A DNA stretch of 64,000 bases from JAKFWF01 sp963741505. Its GTDB lineage: Bacteria; Pseudomonadota; Alphaproteobacteria; Rhizobiales; Hyphomicrobiaceae. The notes under the pieces are model-generated. The model did not search any database. It was not told the origin of the DNA and was given only the letters and a program-made list of their open reading frames with translations. A program made the translations under genes and the position numbers. This document shows positions 27,097-35,553 of this stretch, piece after piece (the first letter of the stretch is position 1; the number at the start of each line of letters is the position of its first letter). The DNA lies in assembly GCA_963741505.1 (NCBI GenBank), contig CAVUIJ010000013.1, positions 310,001 through 374,000 on the forward strand, given 5' to 3'.

Positions 27097-28013
27097 GTCA
27101 CCCGCTCCGCGATTGCCGGCATTTTCGCCCTCTGTGACGCCAGCTGCACCAGTATGATCGCCGCGAGGATGAGGCTGGCGCCGATCCAGCCGAGCCACGA
27201 CAGCCGCTCGCCGAGCATCAGCGCGCCGGCGATCGCCGCGATCACCGTCTCGAAGCTGACGATGATGGTCGCTTCCGCGGCCGAGGTATGCTTCATCGCC
27301 ATCGCCAACAGCGTGAACGTCAACGCGCTCGACAGCACGCCGACGAAGGCGATCGATGGCAGCGCCGCGATGATGCCCGGCCAGGTCGTGGTCTCGCTCG
27401 CCAGCGACACGAGCAGGCCAAGACCGCCGACGACTGCGAACTGTATGGCGGTAAATGTCACCGGCCGGTTGTGACGCGAAGAATAGCTGACCACGGTCAG
27501 ATGGATCGCCCAGAAAACGGCGCAGATCGCGACAAAGCCGTCACCCCGATTGAAGCCGTCGATCGTGCCGCCGCCCAGCAGCCAGGTACCGATGAACGAA
27601 AGTGCCACGGCGATCCACACCTCCGCGGTCGGACGCTGGCGGATCCAGAGCCAGGCGATGAACGGCGTCACGATCACGTAGAGGCCGGTGAGGAAACCGG
27701 TATTGCTGACCGTCGCGGTTATCAAACCGATCTGCTGGAACAGGGCACCGAGAAAGAAGGCGACGCCGCCGAGCAGGGCAACGGGTAGAAGCCCGGTCGG
27801 TGCCGGTTGCCCCGCGCGCCGGCCTTCGTTGATCGCGAATGGCAGCAGAGTGAGCGCCGCCAGAAAGCCGCGTGCCGCAATGAACGCATTGGGACCGACG
27901 TGCTCCATCGCCGTTTTCTGGAAGACGAAGGCAACGCCCCACAGGGTTGCCGCGAGCAACAGCATGAGATCGGCATGGATGCGGCGCATGGCGGGAGGGG
28001 CGTCCGATGTCAA
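27093..28013 (-). CDS. EamA/DMT-family transporter
   Basis: A 306-residue integral membrane protein with two EamA repeats (LLLAATLWGVAFVFQKTAME in the first repeat). Translationally coupled to the following EamA gene by a GTGA overlap, so the two may act together or be exporters for related compounds. No regulator or enzyme neighbours indicate the substrate. Confidence 0.83.
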   Translation of the reverse strand: MTSDAPPAMRRIHADLMLLLAATLWGVAFVFQKTAMEHVGPNAFIAARGFLAALTLLPFAINEGRRAGQPAPTGLLPVALLGGVAFFLGALFQQIGLITATVSNTGFLTGLYVIVTPFIAWLWIRQRPTAEVWIAVALSFIGTWLLGGGTIDGFNRGDGFVAICAVFWAIHLTVVSYSSRHNRPVTFTAIQFAVVGGLGLLVSLASETTTWPGIIAALPSIAFVGVLSSALTFTLLAMAMKHTSAAEATIIVSFETVIAAIAGALMLGERLSWLGWIGASLILAAIILVQLASQRAKMPAIAERVT

Positions 28014-28147
28014 GACTGTGATGGAGGCAGCAAAGACCGGCCCGAGCTAGACTGTTTGCAGCATTCCCGCAACTATGTTGGATAGGTCTCTTCGCGTTAT
28101 GCTCTATCCCGATTTCATGGTGGATATGGTGCGCGTCGTGCGGCCGC

Positions 28148-28181
28148 TTGCTTTCTTTGTTGGTAACATTTATGGTACCAT
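28148..28181 (+). promoter_or_regulatory. Promoter and palindromic operator of the toxin-antitoxin pair
   Basis: A -35-like TTGCTT (28148-28153), 17-nt spacer and -10-like TATGGT (28171-28176). The -10 box overlaps the perfect 10-bp palindrome ATGGTACCAT (28172-28181), a plausible antitoxin operator. The toxin ATG is at 28188, so transcription would start only about 5 nt before it and the mRNA would be almost leaderless; no Shine-Dalgarno is visible. Composition here is clearly AT-richer than the surroundings. Confidence 0.5.
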
Positions 28182-28187
28182 ATTGCC

Positions 28188-28514
28188 ATGGACGTTCACG
28201 AGTATGAGACCCGGGGCGGAATAAGCCCGTTCGCCGAATGGTTCGAGACGCTCGATGGCCGAGCGGCGGCGAAAGTGGTGACAGCGTTGACGCGTCTCGG
28301 ACTTGGCAATACCTCGCACGTCAAAGGCGTCGGTGCCGGCGTATTCGAATTGAAGATCAATTATGGACCAGGCTATCGGGTCTATTTTGGTAAGGATGGC
28401 GCCTCAGTTTGCGTACTGCTTGGCGGCGGCACCAAGCAGCGCCAGCAGCGCGATATCAGGGACGCCCAGCAGTGCTGGCACGACTTCAGGGGCCGCAAGA
28501 AAGGCAAGGCATGA
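28188..28514 (+). CDS. Type II toxin, HigB/RelE-like (phage Gp49-like) addiction module protein
   Basis: A 108-residue basic protein of the RelE/HigB-like mRNA-interferase group, of the kind annotated as addiction module killer protein. Typical segments are PFAEWFETLDGRAAAKV near the N-terminus, GAGVFELKINYGPGYRVYFG in the middle, and CVLLGGGTKQRQQRDI near the C-terminus. It lies directly upstream of its antitoxin, the toxin-first order of HigBA systems. Such toxins cleave mRNA on ribosomes when the antitoxin is degraded. Confidence 0.85.
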   Translation: MDVHEYETRGGISPFAEWFETLDGRAAAKVVTALTRLGLGNTSHVKGVGAGVFELKINYGPGYRVYFGKDGASVCVLLGGGTKQRQQRDIRDAQQCWHDFRGRKKGKA

Positions 28515-28515
28515 A

Positions 28516-28833
28516 ATGCCATTGACCCGCTCATTCAAGGATACCGTCAAAGCCCGCGCAGAACGCGACGTGATCTTTCGCGAGGCCCTGCTCACCGAAG
28601 GCGTCGATGCCATGCTGGCAGGCGACGTCGACACCGGCAGGGCAATCCTGCGTGACTACATCAATGCGACGGTCGGTTTCGAGAAGCTCGCCAAAGACAC
28701 AGGCACGCCGGCCAAGAGTCTGATGCGGATGTTCGGGCCGCGCGGCAATCCGAATGCCCGGAATCTGTTCTCGATCATTCACTGCCTGCAAGATGCCTCT
28801 GGAATCAGTCTGCGTGTCCGGCCGAGTCGCTGA
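28516..28833 (+). CDS. Antitoxin, HigA-like helix-turn-helix addiction module antidote
   Basis: A 105-residue protein with a C-terminal HTH: VGFEKLAKDTGTPAKSLMRM, then FGPRGNPNARNLFSIIHCL, the signature of the addiction-module antidote proteins paired with RelE/HigB-like toxins. The ATG at 28516 follows the toxin stop by one base. It should neutralise the toxin and bind the palindrome upstream of the pair. Confidence 0.85.
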   Translation: MPLTRSFKDTVKARAERDVIFREALLTEGVDAMLAGDVDTGRAILRDYINATVGFEKLAKDTGTPAKSLMRMFGPRGNPNARNLFSIIHCLQDASGISLRVRPSR

Positions 28834-28874
28834 GAACGCGTTCTTGAACGACGACTAACGAATTCTGGAGGCTA

Positions 28875-31166
28875 TCACCCCGAAGCCAGCCTGTTCCCAG
28901 GGCTATCTGGACGGGCTCCTAGGGCTCGCCGTACCCGCTCCGGCGTCATCGGCATTTGCGCCATGCGCACGCCGACGGCGCGGCGGATGGCGTTGCCGAC
29001 GCAGGCCGCGACCGGCACGATCGGCATCTCGGCGACGCCGCGCACGCCATAGGGCACGTTCGGCACCGGCGTCTCGATGATGACGCAGCCGATGGTCGGC
29101 AGATCGAGCGCGGTCGGCATGCGGTAGTCGAGCAGGCTGGCGTTGCGCAGCCGCCCGTCCGGCGCGTAGTCGAAGCTTTCGGTCAGCGCCCAGCCGAGCC
29201 CCTGCGCGACGCTGCCTTCGATCTGGCCCTCGACCGCGGCCGGATTGAGGGCGCGGCCGACGTCCTGGAAGGCGGTGTAGCGCAGGATCGTCACCTGACC
29301 CGTTTCGGTGTCGACTTCGACGTCGCAGACGTGGGCGCCGGCCTCGACACCGAGCGGCAGCTTGGTCGACACGCCGCGGCCGACGATTGCGCCCTCGGTC
29401 AGCGTCGCGCGCATCAGATCGTGCAGGCTGATCGAAGCAGCACCGGCGCGGAACACGCCGGCTGCATATTGAAGGGCGGCGGCGTCGCACTGCAACCGCT
29501 GCGCCGCGCGCGCGCGCAGTTGGCCAAGCGCGTCCTTGCAAGCGTAGGAGACCGCCGCCGCCATGGTGCGGCCGACGCGGCTGCCGGCTGCGGCGTCCGA
29601 ATAGCCGGCCGACTTGGTGTCGCCCATGGCAACATGCACATCGTCGAGGCTGAGGCCGAACTCCTCGGCTGCCACCTGCGCCATGGTGGTGCGGGTGCCG
29701 GAAACGTCGACCGTACCCATCGTCACCATCGGCCGGCCGTCGCCGGCGATCGTCACGTGCGCCGCCGAGGTCATCGAGGTGCCGCGCCAGTAGCCGAAGG
29801 CAAGGCCGCGGCCGCGCGGCAGCTTGCCCGGCGCAAGCGGGCGGCGCCAACAATCATGGGCGGCGATCCGCTCGATGATGGTGGTGAGCCCGATCGAGGG
29901 AAACGGCGTGCCGATCGGCATCTGGCTGCCGGTAACGGCGATGTTGCGGCGGCGCAGCTCCAGCGGATCGAGATCGAGCTTCAACGCCAGTTCGTCGATC
30001 GCCTGCTCCATGGCGAAGGCCGCCTGGATGCCGCCGGGCCCGCGATAGGCCTCGGTGCGCGGCTTGTTGGTCAGGATGTCCCAGCCTTCGAGGTGCAGGT
30101 TCGCCGACTGGTAGGGCGCGGCGGAAGCCTGCATGACGAGCGTCGTCGGCGTGCCGGGAATGCCGCCGGTGTCGAACACGTAGCGGCCTTGGATCGCGGT
30201 GATCCGGCCGTCGACCTCGGCCCCGACGCGGACCTCGATCCCCGCCGCCGCCGCGGGGCCCGAGCCGCCGACCATGGTTTCCTCGCGGCTGGTCACGATC
30301 TTGACCGGCCGGCCGCACTTTTGCGCGAGGCGGGCGGCGATCGGCTCGACGTGAACTGTGATCTTGCCGCCGAAGCCGCCGCCCATCTCGAGCGGCACGA
30401 CCTTGATCTTCGACTGCGGCAGGCCGAGCAGCACTGCGGTCTGAATTTCGGTCTGGAAGGCGCCTTGCGACGACGACCAGACGGTCACGAAACCGGTGGC
30501 GTCCGTTTCCGCCACCGCCGCCATCGGCTCGATGTAGCCCTGGTGGGCGGTATCGATCTCGACGCTCATCGCGCCGACCGCCGCCGCTGCGGCGAGCGCG
30601 GCTGCGGCGTCACCCCGCTCGATCAAGGTGCGGCCGCCCGAATTGCGCGGCGCGGGTGTCATCGCATCGAAGCCTTTGGGCTTGAAGTCGGGATGGATCA
30701 GTGGCGCGTCGGGCGCCTGCGCTGCCTGCATATTCATGACCGCCGGCAGCACCTCGTAGGAAACCGCGATGAGATCGAGCGCTTCGGCGGCGATGTAGGG
30801 ATCAGTCGCGGCGACGGCTGCCACCGCATGGCCGCGCCACAGCGCCTTGTCGCGGGCGATCACGGTCAAGGCCGAGACCCAGGCATCGGCGCCGGTCTCG
30901 CCGAACGGGATCATGGTACCGGGCTCGATCACGGGAAAGTCGCGCGCCGTCACCACCGCCAGCACGCCCTTCAGCGCCACGGCCCTGGTCGTGTCGACCG
31001 AAAGAATGCGGGCGTGCGCGTGCGGGCTGCGCTTGATCCGGCCCCACACCATGCCCGGCCGCGTCAGGTCGGCGGGATAGATGGCGCGACCGGTGACGCG
31101 CTCGCCGGCATCGACCCGCGGCAGGCGCTTGCCGACGACCTGCATCGGCTGCTCGGTCATACTCAT
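28875..31166 (-). CDS. Molybdenum hydroxylase large subunit (xanthine dehydrogenase/CO dehydrogenase family)
   Basis: A 763-residue molybdopterin-cytosine-dinucleotide-binding subunit of a three-subunit molybdenum hydroxylase. The N-terminal VGKRLPRVDAGERVTGRAIY, the Moco loops GGGFGGKI and EAYRGPGGIQAAF, and the late active-site glutamate in VRGVAEMP are visible. Its ATG overlaps the stop of the 2Fe-2S subunit (TGATG, 31164-31168). The active-site loop lacks the CoxL AYRCSFR motif, so it is not form I CO dehydrogenase. Aromatic, N-heterocyclic or aldehyde substrates are possible. Confidence 0.87.
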   Translation of the reverse strand: MSMTEQPMQVVGKRLPRVDAGERVTGRAIYPADLTRPGMVWGRIKRSPHAHARILSVDTTRAVALKGVLAVVTARDFPVIEPGTMIPFGETGADAWVSALTVIARDKALWRGHAVAAVAATDPYIAAEALDLIAVSYEVLPAVMNMQAAQAPDAPLIHPDFKPKGFDAMTPAPRNSGGRTLIERGDAAAALAAAAAVGAMSVEIDTAHQGYIEPMAAVAETDATGFVTVWSSSQGAFQTEIQTAVLLGLPQSKIKVVPLEMGGGFGGKITVHVEPIAARLAQKCGRPVKIVTSREETMVGGSGPAAAAGIEVRVGAEVDGRITAIQGRYVFDTGGIPGTPTTLVMQASAAPYQSANLHLEGWDILTNKPRTEAYRGPGGIQAAFAMEQAIDELALKLDLDPLELRRRNIAVTGSQMPIGTPFPSIGLTTIIERIAAHDCWRRPLAPGKLPRGRGLAFGYWRGTSMTSAAHVTIAGDGRPMVTMGTVDVSGTRTTMAQVAAEEFGLSLDDVHVAMGDTKSAGYSDAAAGSRVGRTMAAAVSYACKDALGQLRARAAQRLQCDAAALQYAAGVFRAGAASISLHDLMRATLTEGAIVGRGVSTKLPLGVEAGAHVCDVEVDTETGQVTILRYTAFQDVGRALNPAAVEGQIEGSVAQGLGWALTESFDYAPDGRLRNASLLDYRMPTALDLPTIGCVIIETPVPNVPYGVRGVAEMPIVPVAACVGNAIRRAVGVRMAQMPMTPERVRRALGARPDSPGNRLASG

Positions 31167-31642
31167 CAGCGCGCCTCCTCTTGCGTGCCGGCGGCGGCCT
31201 CAATCGCCTCGACGATCTTGCCGTAGCCGGTGCAGCGGCAGATGTTGCCGGCGATGGCGTGACGGATTTCGTGCTCGCTCGGACGCGGATTGCGCTCGAG
31301 CAGCGCCACCGCCGACAGCACCACGCCCGGTGTGCAGAAGCCGCACTGGCTGCCGCCTGCCGCCACCAGCGCCGCCTGCACCGGATGCATGCGGTTGTCG
31401 ATCGCAACGCCTTCGATGGTGGTGACGCGGGCGCTTTCCGCTTCCATCGCCAGCATCAGGCAGGCACAGATCGGCTCGCCGTCGAGCAATACCGTGCAGG
31501 AGCCGCAGTTGCCGTTGCTGCAGCCCTCCTTGGTGCCGGTGAGACCGAGCCGGTCGCGCAGCAGTTGCAGTAGCGTATCGCGCGTATCGGCCAACGCCTG
31601 GCGCGGCTCGCCATTGACCTCGAGGGTGACGACCTTCTTCAT
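31166..31642 (-). CDS. Molybdenum hydroxylase 2Fe-2S subunit
   Basis: A 158-residue electron-transfer subunit with two clusters: the plant-type site (CSNGNCGSCTVLLDGEPICAC) around residues 42-62 and the C-terminal site (CGFCTPGVVLSA then NICRCTGY) around 100-145. The ATG at 31642 is used; a longer in-frame start overlaps the medium subunit gene. Located between the FAD subunit and the large subunit, order M-S-L. Confidence 0.9.
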   Translation of the reverse strand: MKKVVTLEVNGEPRQALADTRDTLLQLLRDRLGLTGTKEGCSNGNCGSCTVLLDGEPICACLMLAMEAESARVTTIEGVAIDNRMHPVQAALVAAGGSQCGFCTPGVVLSAVALLERNPRPSEHEIRHAIAGNICRCTGYGKIVEAIEAAAGTQEEAR

Positions 31643-31649
31643 GCGAGGC

Positions 31650-32510
31650 TCAATCCGAGTTGGGTTGCACAAGCTTCGAGGCGCGACGGGTCAGCACCGC
31701 CACCAGCTCGCGCCGATAGTCGGCGGAGCCGCGGGTATCGGAGATCGGCTGGGACTGCACAGCAGCAGCCGTACTGGCGGCTGTGAACAGACCGATCGAC
31801 GGGCGCTCGCCGACGAGGGCCGCCACGGCCTTGTCCGCGACCAGCGGCACGGGTGCGACCGACGCGAGCGTGATACGGGCGTCGGCGATCCGGCCGACCT
31901 CGTTGAGGGCCAGCCACACCCCGGCGCCGGCGATGGCTATGTCCATCTCGCGGCGCGGCGTGAAGCGCAAGTATTTCGCCGCCCATCGTTGCGGCTGCGC
32001 CGGCAGCTCGAGGCTGACCAGCAATTCCCCCGCCTGCAACGATGTCCGCCCCGGCCCGGTCGCGATCGCCGATACTGGTATCGTTCTTTCGCCCGCCGGC
32101 CCGGCGATCCGGGCTGTCGCACCGAGGCAGAACAGCAACGGCACCGCATCGGCGGACGGCGCAGCGTTGCATACGTTGCCACCGAGGCTCGCTCGACTTT
32201 GGATCTGCAGGCTGCCTATGAGCCGAGCGGACTCGAGCAGGCTCGCGTGCTCGCCTGCAAAGCGCGCATCGCGGCCGAGCTGGCCGATGCTCGCCGCAGC
32301 ACCGATCCGCCAGCCACCGTCATCGCGGCGACTGATCGTGGTCAACTCCGGGATGCGCTTCAGATCGACAACGCGCGCGACCGCGCGGCGGCCCTCGCGC
32401 ATCTGCGGGATGAGATCCGTACCGCCAGCGAGGGCGCGCGCCTGCCCGTCCGCCATCAGCGCAACCGCCTCCGCCACCGTCTTCGGTCCGCCGTATTGAA
32501 GCTCTTGCAC
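31650..32510 (-). CDS. Molybdenum hydroxylase FAD-binding (medium) subunit
   Basis: A 286-residue flavin subunit. The FAD motifs ARALAGGTDLIPQMREG (about 25-41) and ASLGGNVCNAAPSADAVP (about 107-124) are present, and the C-terminal CO-dehydrogenase flavoprotein domain follows. It passes electrons from the Fe-S subunit to the acceptor. First gene of the three-gene operon, 7 nt upstream of the Fe-S subunit start. Confidence 0.88.
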   Translation of the reverse strand: MQELQYGGPKTVAEAVALMADGQARALAGGTDLIPQMREGRRAVARVVDLKRIPELTTISRRDDGGWRIGAAASIGQLGRDARFAGEHASLLESARLIGSLQIQSRASLGGNVCNAAPSADAVPLLFCLGATARIAGPAGERTIPVSAIATGPGRTSLQAGELLVSLELPAQPQRWAAKYLRFTPRREMDIAIAGAGVWLALNEVGRIADARITLASVAPVPLVADKAVAALVGERPSIGLFTAASTAAAVQSQPISDTRGSADYRRELVAVLTRRASKLVQPNSD

Positions 32511-32560
32511 GCGTGCCCTCGATAGCTGCCTGATCGATTATCGCCGCCAAACTAGCAGGC

Positions 32561-32983
32561 TCACCGCGGCGATGCACGCCGCCAGACGATCTTCTGCGTT
32601 CGCGCCGTGTCGGCTGCAAAATCGGGTCCCGAAAGCGTCAGTCGATCGCCGGCAAGGTCGATATGCCGCGTCGACGTGACGCCGATGAGCGCCGGATTGG
32701 TCGCAATTTCGATCGAATGATGAACGATGCCGTCGCGCACCCGGTAACGGCCGGCGTAAGCGAAGCTGTCACCGAACGCCGCCGCCCGTTCGGCCTCGGA
32801 TTGTGGCGCACTCGTCATGCGTCCGGCACGCATCAATGTCGCGCTGACGTGTCCGTCCGCGGTGTACATGATATTGCCGAGCGCGTCGGTGCCCAGCGGA
32901 TGCTCGTCCGGGCGGCCGTCCTCGTACACCAATGACCAGCGCTCCAGCCGCCACGCACCGACAAGATCATTGGCATTGACCAT
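32561..32983 (-). CDS. Lipocalin-like domain protein
   Basis: A 140-residue small beta-rich protein with the lipocalin-like start LVGAWRLERWSLVYEDGRP and the NIMYTADGHVSATLMR segment seen in this family of uncharacterised proteins. No signal peptide, so probably cytoplasmic. It lies 50 bp upstream of the molybdenum hydroxylase operon on the same strand and could be co-transcribed. Function not known; binding of a small hydrophobic compound is only inferred from the fold. Confidence 0.7.
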   Translation of the reverse strand: MVNANDLVGAWRLERWSLVYEDGRPDEHPLGTDALGNIMYTADGHVSATLMRAGRMTSAPQSEAERAAAFGDSFAYAGRYRVRDGIVHHSIEIATNPALIGVTSTRHIDLAGDRLTLSGPDFAADTARTQKIVWRRASPR

Positions 32984-33055
32984 CGTGAGAACTCCGCCCT
33001 CGCCGCTCGTCTCAAATAGGCCCGCGGTTTCCGGTAGACAGGCCTGAGCTTCCGG

Positions 33056-33793
33056 TCAAGGCCGCCGGTCGCAGTCGCAGCCGGGCGACGCCAGCAACTG
33101 GAATGCATCCATCGCCTGCCGACGCATCCCGCTTATCGGCTGTGCCGGCGCTTCCACGCGCCGATCGAGCGAGGTCAGCGCATCCCTTTCGGCAATCGAT
33201 GACAGATGCGGCCCAAGATCGCGCAACAGCCCGTCATGAATGGCATACATCCAACCGTGCAGGTGAAGCGGCTGTCCCCTCAGCCAGGCATTCTCGACGA
33301 TCGGCGTTGCCGCGACCCGCCGCACCTGCATCTCGATGTTGATCTCGCACATCCTGTCGAGGCGCTGCGCCTCATCGGCGATGGCATCAAAGGCCGATCG
33401 ATGCTTGTGGTAGAACATCGAAATCGGCTGCAGCCAGTGGTCGAGCATGGCGCCGCGGTCCTTGGCGAGCGCGCGGTGAACGCCGCTGCAGCCGTAGTGT
33501 CCGCACACGATCACGTGCTCGACCTTGAGATGATCGATCGCGAATTCCAGCACCGACAGGATATTCATATCGCTGGTGTGGACGACGTTGGCGATGTTGC
33601 GGTGGACGAACACCTCGCCGGGATCGAGGCCCAGCACATCATTGGCGGTAACTCGGCTGTCGGAACAGCCGATCCACAGATAGTTGGGCGACTGCTGCTC
33701 CGCCATGCGCCGGAAGAAGTCCGGATCGTCCTTTGTCTTTTGATCGGCCCAGACGACATTCTGGTCAAACAGATGATCGAGCGACCGCGTCAT
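33056..33793 (-). CDS. can: Beta-class carbonic anhydrase
   Basis: A 245-residue zinc enzyme interconverting CO2 and bicarbonate. Zinc ligands C43, H99 and C102 and the D45/R47 dyad are visible in CSDSR and CGHYGCSG. The C-terminus ends in a Cys-containing tail (GCDCDRRP). Its start overlaps the stop of the hemerythrin-like gene (ATGA, 33790-33793), which makes it the last gene of the extended nar operon. A role in pH or CO2 balance during nitrate respiration is inference. Confidence 0.9.
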   Translation of the reverse strand: MTRSLDHLFDQNVVWADQKTKDDPDFFRRMAEQQSPNYLWIGCSDSRVTANDVLGLDPGEVFVHRNIANVVHTSDMNILSVLEFAIDHLKVEHVIVCGHYGCSGVHRALAKDRGAMLDHWLQPISMFYHKHRSAFDAIADEAQRLDRMCEINIEMQVRRVAATPIVENAWLRGQPLHLHGWMYAIHDGLLRDLGPHLSSIAERDALTSLDRRVEAPAQPISGMRRQAMDAFQLLASPGCDCDRRP

Positions 33794-34359
33794 GACTGCA
33801 CCACGCCTCGGCGCGCTTTCATGCCGCGGCTCATAATCCGCAAATCCCTTCGCGTCAGCCTGATCTTGGCGATCGCCAGTACCACCCCGTTCTCGATCGC
33901 CAAATGGCGGTGCTCGTCGGCGGCGTAGACCTGCATCAGCTCGCCGACCGCGTCGCTGACGGTCACCCGCTGGCGGTCGGGACGCTCCGATAACGCCGCC
34001 ACGATGTCGTCGGCGATGGCATCACCGCGGCGATGATCCTCGCCAAGACGCGCGAGTACGGCGCCGAGGTTGTCTTCCGGCACCGATCGCCGGCGCAGCA
34101 GCGGAAACAGATCCTCCTCCTCGTCGGCGTGATGGATCGGGCGATCGTGAGTGAGAAACGCGGTGACGATGTCGGCTTCCGACCGGCTCGCAAAGCCTGT
34201 CTCGGCGAAGTCCTGCAACGCGGCACAAACCGCGCGTTGCCGCGCATGGTCGGCGAAGATGTATTCGAGCGGCTCGTCGAGCAGCGCGAACGGGATCGCA
34301 TCGATGACCAACGGCGGTCGCGGCGGTCGCGCGGCCTTCGATGGCCTATGCCTAGTCAT
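33790..34359 (-). CDS. Hemerythrin HHE domain-containing protein
   Basis: A 189-residue protein with a hemerythrin-like pattern: FADHARQRAVCAALQDF, then PIHHADEEEDLFPLLRR, EDHRRGDAIADDIVAAL and AADEHRHLAIEN. These supply the His and Glu ligands of a di-iron site inside a four-helix bundle. Relatives bind oxygen or respond to nitric oxide and nitrosative stress. The ATG at 34359 overlaps the end of the preceding small gene. Placement in the nar operon fits NO or oxygen handling near nitrate reductase, but this is inferred. Confidence 0.8.
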   Translation of the reverse strand: MTRHRPSKAARPPRPPLVIDAIPFALLDEPLEYIFADHARQRAVCAALQDFAETGFASRSEADIVTAFLTHDRPIHHADEEEDLFPLLRRRSVPEDNLGAVLARLGEDHRRGDAIADDIVAALSERPDRQRVTVSDAVGELMQVYAADEHRHLAIENGVVLAIAKIRLTRRDLRIMSRGMKARRGVVQS

Positions 34360-34695
34360 GGCAGCTCCCATTGCCGCCTCCGCACGAGCAGCCGCCGGTC
34401 CCGACCAGGTCCTGCCCGTCGCGTGCAATCGACCAACGGACCATGTCGGCAAGGCAGGTCGCGGCTGGGTCGATCGGCGCGTTCCAGCGCCGTCATTAGC
34501 CGCAGCCAATCCTCGTCCGAGGCGAGCCGCGCGAACCGCTGCGCCGCCCCGGCAACATACTCGCCGACGCTTTCGCCATGCGGCTGTCTGGCGGCTTCGA
34601 CCTCGGCCACGAGCCTGATGTCGCCGAGCGACAAGCAGCGCCGCCGCAGCAGCCGTCTCGTCGCGCAGCTCATTCATGATAGCGCCGAGCAGCAT
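34352..34695 (-). pseudogene. Small Cys-rich nar-operon protein, twice frameshifted
   Basis: Three frames must be joined to read one protein: MLLGAIMNELRDETAAAAAL from 34695, then LGDIRLVAEVEAARQPHGES and on to FARLASDEDWLRLMTALERA, then ATCLADMVRWSIARDGQDLV and GTGGCSCGGGNGSCHD ending at 34352. Dropping one base near 34633 and one near 34476 gives a 113-residue protein. The C-terminus carries a compact Cys cluster that could bind metal. The stop overlaps the hemerythrin-like start. I do not recognise a named family; it looks like an accessory protein of the nar operon. Confidence 0.6.
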
Positions 34696-34704
34696 CGCGT
34701 CGCC

Positions 34705-35547
34705 TCACTGCACCAAGGGGGTCGCGGCGCCGGCCAAGTCTACGCCGGTGATGACCGATTGGCCGGCAAGCACGCAGATGTACTGCCGGATGGCGGTTCG
34801 GCGCACGTGCTCGGCCAAGTAGTCGGCGATGCGCCCGCCGACGAGCTCGAACGGCAACTGCCGCCCCGGCTCGCGGCGGTGCACTTGGATTACGTGAAAG
34901 CCATAGCGGCTTTCGACCGGCGCGCTGCAGATCGTACCGACTTCGATCGCCGGCAGCGCGCTTTCGAATTCCGGCACGGTCTGTCCCGGTCCGATCTGGC
35001 CGAGATTGCCGCCGACCTCGCGCGACGGGCAGGCCGAGTGCAGTTTCGCCAACGCCGCGAACTGATCGGGCGCATTGGCGAGGATCCCGACCAGCGCCTC
35101 GGCTTGTTGCCGGGCCTCGGCGCGAGCCGCCTGGTCGTTGGGAGCGGCCGCGATCAGGATATGCGACACCTCGAAAAGATCCGGCGAGCGGAACCGGCGC
35201 AGGTTCTGCGCGTAGTAGCGCCGGCAGGCGTCCTCGTCGGGTGCGGGCGTCACCACCTCGCGTTCGACGACGGCACGCACCAATGCTTCCTCATCGGTCT
35301 CGCGCCGGCCCTCTTCGTCGGTCACCGGCTGAGTCTCCAGGTGGAGCCGCCGTGCCTCCTGCAGCAGCAGCTCCCGGATTGCCAGCGCGCGGGCGGCCGC
35401 CGCCCACGCCGCAGCCGGGTTGGCGGCCGGATGGTTCTGCACTTCCTGGCCAATCGCCGCGCGAGTGATCTCGACGCCGTTGACGGTGACCGCCTTCGGC
35501 TTCATCGAGACGACGGGCTTGATCGCGGCTGCTGCGGTCACGTCCAT
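34705..35547 (-). CDS. Parvulin-type peptidyl-prolyl isomerase (PpiC/NifM-like)
   Basis: A 280-residue protein with an N-terminal helical region and a parvulin domain at about 120-230: VSHILIAAAP, GGNLGQIGPGQTVPEFE and YGFHVIQVHRREPG. No signal peptide is seen, so it is probably cytoplasmic like NifM. It starts 6 nt after narI, so it is within the nar operon. It probably helps fold or assemble the reductase. Confidence 0.85.
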   Translation of the reverse strand: MDVTAAAAIKPVVSMKPKAVTVNGVEITRAAIGQEVQNHPAANPAAAWAAAARALAIRELLLQEARRLHLETQPVTDEEGRRETDEEALVRAVVEREVVTPAPDEDACRRYYAQNLRRFRSPDLFEVSHILIAAAPNDQAARAEARQQAEALVGILANAPDQFAALAKLHSACPSREVGGNLGQIGPGQTVPEFESALPAIEVGTICSAPVESRYGFHVIQVHRREPGRQLPFELVGGRIADYLAEHVRRTAIRQYICVLAGQSVITGVDLAGAATPLVQ

Positions 35548-35553
35548 GGCTGG

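Noticed and set aside
28875..31166. Form I aerobic CO dehydrogenase large subunit
   Set aside because: The loop reads AYRGPGGIQ, without the Cys-containing AYRCSFR motif.
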